A DNA stretch of 64,000 nucleotides from Kwoniella bestiolae CBS 10118. Lineage: Eukaryota > Basidiomycota > Tremellomycetes > Tremellales > Cryptococcaceae. The notes beneath the pieces were generated by a model. It did no database searches. It was not told the DNA's origin and was given only the letters and a program-made list of their open reading frames with translations. Position 1 is the first letter of the stretch. The number at the start of each line of letters is the position of its first letter. Made by a program: the position numbers and the translations under genes. This document shows positions 11,558-22,630 of this stretch, one piece after another. Where the stretch lies: contig NC_089244.1 in assembly GCF_000512585.2 (NCBI RefSeq), positions 1,550,001-1,614,000 of the forward strand, read 5' to 3'.

Positions 11558-14500
11558 ATGAACAACAACAAAGTGACGTCTGGTCCATCTCGGTTACCGC
11601 AAACGCCGCTGGAAAGATCTGGATCTAGAATTTCGAATGCATTGAGCAGAATACAGTCGACCGAGGCATACCCACCGCAAGATCGGGATATAAGTACGAT
11701 AGAGGGTGGTGTAGATACGAGTCGGAGTGAGAAGATAGAGCAGGATGAGAAGGATGTCGGTGATTCGCAGAACAAAGATAAGGGCAAAGGAAAAGCGTTG
11801 AATGTGGATATAGAGCATGTACCTGTAGAAGATGATCCGAGGGATTGGTCGAATGGGAAGAAATGGTTTGCTCTTCTTGTGGTCACTGCTGGATTGGTGA
11901 GTTGAAAGACCCATATCGTCTCACATCATATCGTCTCGGAGGAGGGGAGGAAGGAAGGGATTGTTGGCTGAGATGAAACGATGTGATAGCTCGGTCCAGT
12001 GATGGCTGCTAGTATATACAACCCTGTGATTAATGAGTTGTCGGAGGAATTGCATGCTTCTGAGGCTGAGACGGGGCTAAGTTTGAGTATGTACATCTTG
12101 TGAGTGTCTCTTTTCATCTTCATCATGTGTCAGGATTGGATGCGTAGGCATGCAGAATGTCTGTTAGTGCTTGTTGGCTGATTGAGCGGGCTCGGACTTG
12201 TAGGTTCCAAGGTTGGACACCTGTCGTATGGGCTATGATATCTGAGGTATGTCGTGGATCAACTGCTGCGATACGACATCTTGTATGAAGCTGATGGATG
12301 TGATGATATGATAGGTTACAGGTCGTAAAGTAGGTCTCGTATTTGTTATCGATCTACTCTCAGCCCTTGCTGACTTCAAATTCTGCAATGTAGCCTGTGT
12401 ACTTGACATCTTTCGCTGTAAGTTGCCAATACCAACACCATTGTTAAACTACATACTTTTGACACGGCTAATTACCGATACCTGATATCTCATATCCTAT
12501 AGATCTACATCGTAGCGCTCATAGTAGCTTCCCGAGCCAACTCAATGGGTCTCTTAATAGCAATGAGAGCTCTACAAGCTGTTGGTTCAGGTGCCGTTAC
12601 TGCTCTCGGAGCAGGTAGTTTGGCAGATATGTACGAGATGCATGAGAGGGGTACGAAGGTGGGTCTTACCTTCCCTTCCTCCTCCTCTGGGTACACTTAC
12701 CCTTCCCATCAAAGAAATGTACTGTGCTCCGTGGAGATGCGGAGCTCGAGCTAATTGTTGTTTTGTGACTTGCCTCCGCCTCATAGATGGGCGTGTACTA
12801 CGGTCTCCCCATGCTTGGTCCAGGTGTCGCACCCCTCTTGGGAGGAGCTTTGGGTCAAGCATTCGGATGGAGAAGTGTTTTTTACTTTTTGGCGGCGTAT
12901 GCGGGAGTCATGATGGTTGCTTTTGTGTTCTTCCCTGATTCGTGGAGGAGGGAGGTGAGTTGGTCTTATACTCGATCACTGGAAATTCTACAAGAATGAG
13001 AGTGACATATCTCGATGAAAAAGGATTCGAAATCTTCTCACAGAAGTAAGCATGCTGATGGCCCGTGTAATTTTTACAGCGATCAAGAGTATATCAAAAA
13101 GCCCTCTCAAACGCGACCAAACGAGCCGAACACCAACTCGCGAAAAAACAACTTCGTAGAGAAAAACGTGAAAGGAAACTAGCCAAACCTTCCGCCCAAC
13201 TTGAAGATATCCCTGATATATCCACACCAGTCGAATCTAGACGACCAAGTCAGGAACAAATCCCTACTTCTACTTCTGCGCTACCAAGCAACCTAGAGGT
13301 GGATGTGGAGAAACGACCTGGTTTCACCCATCCTGGGGAGATTGCCGTCAAAACCAAAAGTCAAAGCAGGAGGAATTGGTATGGTCGAAGGATCATTGTG
13401 GACGAGCAGGATGAGCAGGTTAAACTTAGTTTTAGGGATTTGAACCCTTTACCTACGATGTTTAGCGTGGTCAGGAAACCTGCTAATTCGGTTTTGTTGA
13501 CTGCTTCTGGTGAGTGATGTTCTCCTAAAATAGGTATGGATTGAGGGCATATCATGAATGAGAGCCGGTTCATGCGGGAAGCATGGCTGGGAGTTTATCT
13601 AAGATATATCGCATGACATGTCCAGGTACTGACTATGGATCTCACCTATAGGTATCCTATTCGCCGCTCAATATACCATCGTATATACCGCGTCTATCAC
13701 CCTGGGAGACGCCCCGTACAATTACGATTCGCTCAAAATTGGTTTGGTCCTCTTGGCATTTGGTATAGGAAATATCATGGCTAGTATATTGGGAGGGAGG
13801 TATAGTGATATGGTATTGAGGAGGCTGAAGAAAAAGAATGGGGGAGTGATGGTTGCTGAGGTGGGTTGACTCGCTTGATGGACGACGTCTCATGATATCC
13901 GAAGAAACACATGTGAATGACGACAGGGAGATGACCTTACAGGATGCTGATAAGCTACATGGTTGTTGTGACAGATGCGTCTCAAAGCTACTTTCGTGGC
14001 TATGCCGTTCTTGGTGCTTGGTGTATTAGCTTATGCGTGGATAGCGGAGGAGAAAGTGCATATTGCCGCTATTGTGATTAGTCTGGTGATATCTGGATTT
14101 GCGTTGTTGTGAGTCATCAAACCTTTCCTCCCCAAAATACCCATGACGATACCAGACAATCTATCAGGGGAAAGAAGCTAATATTGATTATTCGATTACT
14201 TACAGATGGATCTACTCCTCAACCCTCGCATACCTCGTCGACGCCAACCCGGGAATATCCTCTTCCGCCGTCTCCCTCAACTCCCTCTTCCGAGGAGTGA
14301 TGGCAGCTGTGATGTCCCAGATAGCCACGCCTATACGGAATGGTATAGGTGATGGGGGGTTGTACACCTTATTTGCGGGGTTACTGGCGTTGAGTTGCGG
14401 AGGGTTGATATTGCTTGCTTGTGAGTATTTCTTTCTTACAATGGCATTGGCTGGAGTCGTGTGATAAGTATAGCTGGCTGATATGACTTTTGATGTGACA

Positions 14501-14584
14501 CTAGACAAGGGCGAGAAGTGGAGAGAGCCTGGACATAAGTTCTCTTGGGGTCGGAAGAAGCAGAAGGAGGTGGTGGACAAATAG
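11558..14584 (+). CDS. Major facilitator superfamily transporter, DHA1 (drug:H+ antiporter) type
   Basis: Twelve-helix exporter, probably at the plasma membrane. After a 110-residue charged N-terminus come DDPRDWSNGKKWFALLVV, typical of fungal DHA1 proteins, then helix 1-2 and the motif A region MISEVTGRKPVYLTSFA (Asp replaced by Glu). RALQAVGSGAVTALGAGSLAD and MGVYYGLPMLGPGVAPLLGG match helices 4 and 5 with antiporter motif C (GxxxGPxxGG-like). A long basic central loop (about 130 residues, around 13080-13510) precedes helices 7-12, and the protein ends KKQKEVVDK. I count about ten introns. Substrate cannot be told from sequence; Qdr/Dtr-like polyamine or drug exporters are the nearest guess. 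Confidence 0.85.
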
Positions 14585-15000
14585 CATCGCAACTGGACTG
14601 TTATATTCGGACATCCATCATATTATTCATATCTTTGCCAATACATGTATGTACCGTACCAGATAGGGAGTTGAACAGACATACCGGTATGCTTTTGTGT
14701 AGTATCACTCCGGACGCGTCGAATCCTCAACGAGTAACAGTAATTCTCAAACGTCATTATCTCAGGGATCATACTTAGTAGTCGAAAGCGGGAAACGAGG
14801 AATGTTACAGACTGCATACTGCCACTTTCGGTAACTCACTAACCCACCAACATCACAACATCATATTATCAGCTCGTCAACAACAAGTACGAGCACCACA
14901 ATCGCTGCAGGTATCAAACTCATATAATATCTCTCTTATTACTTTATCATTAAAGTCGAACCTCAATCTCACTCTCATACAAAGGCTCAATTCGTGTACC
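14585..15000. other. Intergenic between MFS gene and HMG-box gene
   Basis: No gene seen. It should hold the MFS 3' end and the promoter of the HMG-box gene. Confidence 0.5.
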
Positions 15001-16106
15001 ATGCTCAATCTCGTCAGACCTGCCCTTATGGGTACTGCCCTGCCCCACGCGTCCTCCCGGATTGCTATCAGGAACTTTAGTGGATCGATGGTTGTGCTTA
15101 AGAAGAAGGTTATTGGTGAGTCATTCCATTTCGCACTCCCTTCCAAGGGTCACGTCTCCTCTGAGTGGTCTGTAGTTCAGCGGAACGCAATCGGAGATTG
15201 ATTGCTGGCTGCTGAGGCTGGCGGCCAATCAATCATTGCAAGAAGACAGATACGCAGTACAGTCGCGTGATCCATCCAGTTCCCTACTCATGTTACCTCC
15301 CTCCCACCGAGACTGAGCTCGAGCCCGAGAATGAGCACGAGCTGAACTATATGCTAATTCCTTTTCCTATGAATCAGACCCAACTCTCCCTGTCCCCCCT
15401 AAAGGTCCTCCCTCAGCCTACACCCTCTTCTTCAAACAATACGTCCTCGACCCCTCTAACCACCTCCAGAACTCAGACGGTAAGCTAGATATGAAGCAGG
15501 TAGCCACAGCAGCCGGACAAGCATGGACCAACCTCCCCCAATCATCAAAAACACCATTCGACACTGAGGCTGCCTCACTCCGTAAATCCTATGAAAGCGA
15601 GTACAAGCGATTCTGGGACTCTACCACCCCGGAGACTCGCGCGGAGATCGAGCAAGTTACGGGCAAGAAAATTAAGGTCCCAGGTGGGAAGAAGGCTTAT
15701 CAGAAGACTATTTCTGAACGATCAGGTAACCCCGGAAAACCTTTGACTCCCTATTTGGCGTTTGCGAAGGAATTGAGGGATAGCAATAAACTCAATATTC
15801 CGGGGGATTTGAGCGCGAGGGAACAGTTTTTGTACGCTGCGAAGGAGGCGGGGAGGCTTTGGAAGGAGCTGGGTGAGGAGGCTCAGCAGGTGAGTCGTTA
15901 CGGTACATTGGTTGGACTGCATTGTTGGGGATCTTGTTATGCCATGTTTGGACGTTGGAGACGTTGGACTATCGACGTAGATTGTGTATTCTTGGTGAAC
16001 ACGTCGCTGATTTACTTTCCGTTTCACCTCACAGACCTACAAAGATACCTACGCGTCCGCCAAAGCTAAATGGGAAGAATGGAAACTCACCCAAAAGGAT
16101 CTCTAA
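15001..16106 (+). CDS. Mitochondrial two-HMG-box DNA-binding protein (Abf2/TFAM-like)
   Basis: Probably packages mitochondrial DNA in nucleoids. Exons are 15001-15115, 15378-15889 and 16035-16106. The N-terminus (MLNLVRPALMGTALPHASSR) is Arg-rich with no acidic residue, as in a matrix presequence. Box 1 runs from PPSAYTLFFKQYVLDPSN through AGQAWTNLPQSSKTPFDTEA to YKRFWDSTTPE; box 2 from KPLTPYLAFAKELRDSNK through AGRLWKELGEEAQQTYKDTY to AKWEEWKLTQKDL. Both keep the Pro-x-x-(A/P)-Tyr start and the Trp/Leu core. Length (about 230 residues) and the two-box plan fit Abf2 and TFAM. The first intron (262 nt) is long for this window. Confidence 0.82.
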
Positions 16107-17048
16107 GCGGTTGGGTTTGGTTTAAACCATCTTGGGATGATGCGTTACGTGGGATCTGATTTTGGTATTGGTATTGGTTTCGTTGGGTGGAAGGAACAGA
16201 TACAGATGACGGAGTTGATGTTGATGTTGAAGTTGAAATTCTTGAGAAGGTGTATTTTTGGCTTATACCTTCGTCCGCTCTGCGAGTGTTTGATATTTCA
16301 ATCTCAAATGAACTTTTCGTTTTCCCATCGATTATGGTATATATATATATAGGTTATCCTGGATAACAAGCAGCGTGTCGATGGATGAAATACAATACCA
16401 CTCTTAGTGATTCTTGTTTCCTGGTTCTCGGACGGATAGCGATCCAAGTAGCACCTAATCACATGGGTCTTGGGTCTGAGGCTTGATTTGCGTGATAGAC
16501 AGGTTATGGTATTTGGCACAGGAAGAGGTAAACAGAAGTCGGTCCTGCTCTGCAAGCTCAAAGTCCTTCTCGCCTGAGCATACTCACTCTGCGTACTCGC
16601 ATGATCGTTAAGATGCATATAGCAAGAAACCAGGTAACCAGGAAAAGAAGTACCTTCAGTATGTGTATTCTTCGAAAATGGTTCTTGGCTGGACTGATCA
16701 TAACGGCAGCTATGTTCCTGATGATCAACGTAAGGTGCAAGGTGGAAAAATCAGATTGGGATGGTATAGTTCTGGTCGTTCTTCGTTCTGTGCAGCAATG
16801 GAGGATGCGTGACTTTGGACAGTCAAGTAATCTGGAGATGGAAATCTGTCAATTGGCCAAATCATTCGTTCCGCACCTGACTCTGAAGCAATCCCTATAC
16901 CGGCACTAGACTATTTGTGTGGTAGTGAGTTGCGAATGTTCCGAAACTATTTGATTGTTGCATCACAAATCCCTTTTCCTCTAACCTAACTACAGAATCA
17001 AAGTTCTTCTATTGTTCAGATGGAAAGGAGTGAGGGAGGGAGATACGT
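16107..17048. other. Long convergent intergenic region
   Basis: Lies between two 3' ends. It holds a short (TA)n run near 16339-16350 and a frame at 16601-16909 with one hydrophobic stretch. That frame has no homology I recognise and I do not call it a gene. Confidence 0.45.
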
Positions 17049-18039
17049 TTAGTGGTGGCCACCACCGTGGAGGAGGGCCTCGTCACCTTGGAAGTTGAGG
17101 GTGTAGACTGTGTCGTACATGATATTAGCGATCTAAATCTAGGGAGATGGAGTAGTACACAAGGATCGAGGAAAAGTTCCAACGCTTGAACCCATTTGAC
17201 CTTTCATGACCCGAGTATGAGTTTGAAGCAGAAATCATAACCCACCTGATCCACATTCGGGGCATCTGTGGTTCTTGAGTTCGGTGTTCACGTTGAGCCA
17301 GATGGTATCGTGGGAATCGGCGGGGTAACCGGTACAACCAACTTGTCTTTCTGGGTACTGTAGATGAGCAGTAGAGTTAGCATTTCTTCGAACGTTTCTC
17401 GGTGAATCCATTACATCCATCTTATCCATTATACATATATTGATTTTCTTTCATTCCCTTCTCCGTGATATGGCACGTTCTATGAGGAGCAATGCACTTA
17501 CCAAAGAGTATACGGGGATAGGCTCATCAACGGTACCTAATCTGGTGATTTCGAGGGGTTGCATGTCGAAGACGTCGACACCCTCGAGTTTACCGAGGAG
17601 CTCGAATCGCTCAATACCGGTAGATTGGGCTTCGCTGTGGGTTCAATGATGGTGGTGGTAACGAGGAGGACGTTGTTGAAGAGTAGTTGATGGAGTGAGT
17701 TGAAAGGGAAGATATAGATAACATGGCAGAGTCAGCCCCTGTTCACTTTCTCACGCATTCATCAAACGACATGAATATTCCTTCCCATAATCCCCACCGT
17801 TTCCGACTCTACCTCCTGACTTGAGATGATACCTCCTCATTTCTGCTGGCGCAGAAAGTTGACACTCACTCAGTAGGAACCTCACCAGCCTTGGCACCAG
17901 GACCAAGCATTTGAGGGGGACCACCGTGACCTGCCCATCTGTTTGCTGAGACTGAGAAAGCTCGGAGGGGTTGTTGAGCGACGAAAGGTCGTCTGAGAGC
18001 TGGTGAGAAAGCCTTGAATGATCTGAGGACGGAAGCCAT
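17049..18039 (-). CDS. COX4: Cytochrome c oxidase subunit 4 (mammalian subunit Vb type)
   Basis: Nuclear-encoded zinc-binding subunit of complex IV on the matrix side of the inner membrane. Exon 1 encodes a presequence (MASVLRSFKAFSPALRRPF). The spliced mature part reads GIERFELLGKLEGVDVFDM and LGTVDEPIPVYSL, then YPERQVGCTGYPADSHDTIW and LKNHRCPECGSGVYTLNFQG. The zinc ligands CTGYP, the following His and CPECG are present. It ends LLHGGGHH with TAA at 17049-17051. Three introns all have GT-AG ends and keep phase. Length (about 150 residues) fits the family. Confidence 0.95.
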
Positions 18040-18492
18040 TTTGAATGAGATGAGTGGGGAGTAGATACAGAGATAGAGATAAGAATAAGACTAATAACAA
18101 GTGAGATGTTAACACCACTTCGAGTGAACTCCAACAACAAGCAGTCGAGCAACAAAACTACGAACCAAGCCTAAGCATAGAATGGTAGCGTGGTTTTTAC
18201 GCAAATGAGAAGTCGAGAATTATCACCTCCCCCGGGTTCAACCGAATGCCACCATACAACCATACCTATCGGAGTTATGTGATGTGGCACTTTCAAAGGG
18301 ATGCAGGATACACCGTGCGTGACTTTGTGTGGTTATTGACCTGTGTACGCGTCATGTGCAAGAAAGAGACATTACAAAAGTCTAATTTACTGTAATCACC
18401 ATCAGCAGTCGACATACATGAGATGATCAACCCAACATCATAGACCATCTCATCACTACTCTTCAGCAGCTAAGCAACTCAGCAATAGCTTC
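18040..18492. promoter_or_regulatory. Divergent promoter between COX4 and the SP/TP-rich gene, with an MCB-type site
   Basis: A 450-bp shared upstream region. ACGCGT at 18347-18352 is the MluI cell-cycle box bound by MBF in other fungi; it is 141 bp upstream of the plus-strand ATG. Function here is inferred from the motif alone. Confidence 0.4.
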
Positions 18493-21400
18493 ATGGTAAG
18501 CCTTAACTGGATATATCACCCAACAAACCACCACCATCAATGAGAGTAAACCCCTTCGCTCAACATCGCCCTCAATAGGACATCGTGAGTCCATCATCAC
18601 CATCGACACCCTCAAAGCAATTAAGGTTGATCAGTCTACAACCCCCACCAGATGTCCCGCCCCATCAACGCCTACGCCCCCGACCCGAACGGATGGATAG
18701 ATACCGCCCCCTCATCCTCCCGTCGACCAACCCAAAGACCACTCGTATCATTCAATCATGGGATCGCTACACCATTGAGCTCGGGGTACAAACCCTCTTC
18801 AGGCAGAGGAGGACCCGGACCTGGACCGAAGACGAGCGAGAATATTCGGAAAAGGCTGAATGATAAAACTCCAATCACCAAAGATAGACAGGGGACTTTG
18901 AATAGGTATCTTCATACCCCTTTGACTGTATCGGATAAGAAGAGGGAGAGGGAGAGTAGGGTACCGTTGAGTGATAAAGATACGCCTTTGCATCCTCAGA
19001 CGAGGGGAGGATTGATATTTGGCAATGGGAAGAAGCAAGATAAAGTTAAAGAGGCTAGTAGGTTGAAGGTCCGTGATGATTCCTGGGGTTCAGAGGAAGA
19101 GCAGGAAGAAACACTAGAGACGAGAGAAACTCGACGGAAAGATGAGAAAGAGAAACGGGATGTTTTGAATTGGGATCTACCACCGATTCGCCAGAAGCCT
19201 TCTGGCAAGAAGGATAACATAGAACCAAAGTACATGCATACGAAAACGAATGATCGACATCTTGAGAAATCTTCCCCCCGAAAGAGGAGATCCAAGATGA
19301 CTGAAGAAGTCATACCACCATCTTTACCTCCTCCAGCGCAATCCACCCGTTCTCACGACATATCGCCGGCTTCCCCTTCTCAGCAGAATTATCCTCGTGA
19401 TATGCAGAGAACGCCGATGGCTCAAATGACCAAGTCAGCCTACAAAGAATCATCTCCAGCTCAGTTTACCCGTTCTCGTCAAGTGTCAGCCTCACCTCGT
19501 CAAACTCGAAAATCGCCTTCCCTTCCACCTCTCACGCCATCGCTACCACCCGAATTCGAACCAGAAACTGAACCTACCCAACCTCGTGCATTCTCATTGT
19601 CGCCCGGTCCGTTTGACAGACTATCACAACACGAACGTACACCGCCTCATCACGAGGCTTCTTCGCCACCACTCCAAATCACACCTGTACCAGAGTGGGT
19701 ACAATACAATCATAGGCAAATGAATCATCGGAACCAATCCCAACTTGACGCGATCCCGTCCCCTTGGGCTAAGAGGGACCGATCGGAACCTGGGCATGTA
19801 GCTCACGAAGCACCATGTAGTCCTCAAGCTGGAGATGGGAGACCGAATCAACAGACTAATAAGAGGAAACGGGATATCACGAAAGAAGAAGAGATTAACA
19901 GGAGAGTCTGGATGGCCGCTCATGAAAAACGACACAGGACCCCCTCTCCGGGCAGTAAAGGAAAGAGATTGGTCGATTTGTCCTCTTCTGATCCGCCTGA
20001 ACCCACGCATGAAGATGACGAAAATCCGCTCAAATCTCCGCCGCATGAGACACCTTCGAAGAAGCTCAAGACTGGTGGAGCTCGAAACGAAGCAAGGAAA
20101 GCTCTAACGCCCATGAAACCCAATGCTCTGAGAGGTACCATCAGTTCCTCGAATATTGGCAGGAACCCCTCACAAAGATCGTCACTGCTTACTACACCTC
20201 GAAGAAGGGCTAAGAAAGGTCCAGCCCTGGTCTCACCATTACCTAGAACATCGGTTATGCAACGGAACGAAGAAAGGGAAAGGGAAAGATCCTTATCGCC
20301 TTCACCTGTTAAATCCACTTCGAAAGCCTTTCCTAGATTATCAGGTAAATCTCCTTCCCCTGAGCAATTCACAAATCGGATAGACGAGATGGAGGAAAGA
20401 GAACAATTGCATTCGAGGTTGAATAAGATGAATGATGGTCATAGAGGATCTGAACCACCCCTGACACCTCAGAAAGTCCAAGTCTCGCCGAAGAAATATC
20501 CTCATCATCAAATTACACCTCCCAAATCTCACAGACCAAAGATGTCAGAAAGGCAGGAAACGCTCTTCGTCCTTCCTGATCCGCCCATTCGACCTCACTT
20601 TCCCATGCCCACCCGAGGAGCGGATCATGGGTTGAGGGAATGGAAAGTTGCGGAGATGCAGCCTGAGACATTGTTAGATTGGGGACTGGAACCTGAAGAT
20701 GGGGATCAGGATGAGAATGATATACCAGAACAAGCAGATGACAACTACCGCCGTCCTGAAGAAGGAAGAAATGAGAGTCAATCTCCTGAACCTCCCTTGT
20801 TCAGTCCTAATGCCTCGCCAGAGAAAGAGCGTAGACCAAGTCTGGGACATCGGTGGTCTAGTAAGAGTGTGAGTATGAGTCAGCTCCATGTTAGGCTGTT
20901 ATCTGATATTCAAGCTGATCGTGTTGGTATATAGATCGAACCGACTACTCTTTCTCAGGATTTCCCGAGATTGATCCCTTCTTCCCCTGCTGCTGATGAG
21001 CAAGAATCACCAGCTCGGTCGTCGCCTAAGCAGTTGAGCAGTACTGAGAAGACTCCTCAGGCTGGCCCATGCCCATCTCAGGGAAAAGCAAAATGGGATC
21101 ATCTGCAGCGCGGGATCCTGGCGACTACTCCGGTTCCAAATGCAAATGCAAATGCTTCTACACCTTCGCAAGTCAGGAAATCAACGCCCAAAGATTCGCA
21201 AAAGAACAAAAAGAGGAAGTCGAATTCAACCACCGACAGGAACGAGCAGAGCAAACTCGCCTCATTTGGGTTTTTCAATGATAAGTCGAATAGGAAGTTG
21301 AATAGGGAATTTGAGAAGCGATGGGAGGATGAGGAGGATTTGGATTTGGATATACCAGACGACGAAGTTGACAGCTCACCTCATGACCAAGAAGGCAAAG

Positions 21401-21741
21401 CGAAAAGAGGAGATAACGAAAGTAAAGGAAAGAAATTGGGTAAAGTCCCTGAAGCACCTTATCATCCTTCCCTCCGACCAGCTGGAATCAGGGAGATGGA
21501 ACGAAGAGAAAGAGCTAGAATAGAACCACAATCTCCATCTACACCAAAGCGAAAGGACATCTTGTCGTCACCCGATCGTGGAGATGAGCGAGAAGCACCG
21601 CTGTTTGACGTGCATCATAGCTCGTCCCTTACGGGTAGTTCGTTGACTTCTTCATCTATGGGGAAGACTCCTGGATCTACTAGGGATTGGTGGGATGGTT
21701 TGGGCAAGAGAAGGGGGAGCGAGTTTGGTACGATGGAATAG
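18493..21741 (+). CDS. Large SP/TP-rich disordered protein with 3-nt and 6-nt first coding exons
   Basis: I do not recognise a family. The likely start is ATG 18493-18495 followed at once by a GTAAGC donor. A 6-nt exon (GACATC, 18579-18584) lies between CTCAATAG and GTGAGT, then CCACCAG joins the main exon at 18652, giving M-D-I-M-S-R-P. Starting at 18652 would lose only three residues. The main exon ends near 20870 (GTGAGT), and the last exon (from about 20935) ends FGTME at 21739-21741. The protein is about 1,000 residues, mostly disordered, with dozens of SP/TP sites and basic clusters. QGTLNRYL and QSKLASFGFF loosely resemble PCNA-binding motifs, but neither is canonical. A CDK-regulated nuclear protein is my guess, in keeping with the upstream MluI box. 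Confidence 0.7.
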
Positions 21742-22630
21742 TTGTCTTTGGTATGTAAGATATTGTCTGTCTTAGGATTTCGAAGGGAAGGGATCAGTCA
21801 ATGTTGGAAAATTAGGTATGGGGAGTGTTTTGTAGGAATGCTTTGTATACATTATGTTGATACTTTACATTAATATCATTATCATTATCATACCTCTCAT
21901 GGAGAGAGGCTTTCTGTAATTATATGTACTCGGATTGTTTGACACATAGTTTGAGAAGTCACGAAGCAATCATGCGTGATATTCTGGATGATCTACTGAA
22001 TCTGAGATCCGTGATCTGATCAGCGAGGCGCCTATCCAACTCTAAGCGCTTGTACTGATCTAATTCAGATTCGATATTTCAGCTGACCACTCGACCTCCA
22101 TGACAAGTCTCTGATAGACTTTAGATGCTCCTTCAATGTTGCTGCTGCACCGATCGGTCTTCTATCTGATGAGTCAGATGAGGAAATATGTTACACCTTT
22201 CACGGTAAAGCCGTCTTTCAACTACCATTTACACAGGAGGTGCTATAGCTCGAGGTTCATGGTCCGCCCGGTGATGTCCTTACGTAACAAAGCGGCTACG
22301 CTTAATTCGAATGATGGAATAGCCGCTCGACGACTGTTTTCTTGCTCTGCCAGTGTAAGTTAGATAGATGACTGTGATTTGATTCTTGTCAACCTTGTTT
22401 CTTTTTCATTTACATCTTCTCTTCTCCAGTATAACTGAGACAACTGTACATAAAAGAGAGAACATAACTTCTCACCAGAGCAAAGTCCTCTAGATCATCC
22501 AATCTAGAATAATCGATCATCTCGGATCCAACTCCTTTCATCCCATCCAACTATCATCTGATCAGAGCATCTCACCAACGACTGAACAACGAACTCTTTC
22601 AATATCAAAGATCATTGCAATACAAGCAAC
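21742..22630. other. Intergenic, promoter of ornithine aminotransferase
   Basis: Holds an open frame at 22136-22363 with Arg-rich, mitochondrial-looking residues that ends at a GTAAGT. I tested it as an alternative first exon of the next gene and found no acceptor that joins it in frame, so it is not annotated. Confidence 0.45.

Noticed and set aside
16601..16909. 102-codon frame with one hydrophobic stretch between the HMG-box gene and COX4
   Set aside because: No family similarity, no splice support and overlapping frames of equal quality on the other strand.
18870..21300. Canonical PCNA-binding motifs in the SP/TP-rich protein
   Set aside because: QGTLNRYL and QSKLASFGFF lack the paired aromatic residues at the right spacing; kept only as a remark.
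22136..22363. Arg-rich open frame ending at GTAAGT, as a possible mitochondrial first exon of ornithine aminotransferase
   Set aside because: No acceptor upstream of ATG 22631 joins it in frame, and an in-frame TGA at 22583-22585 blocks read-through.
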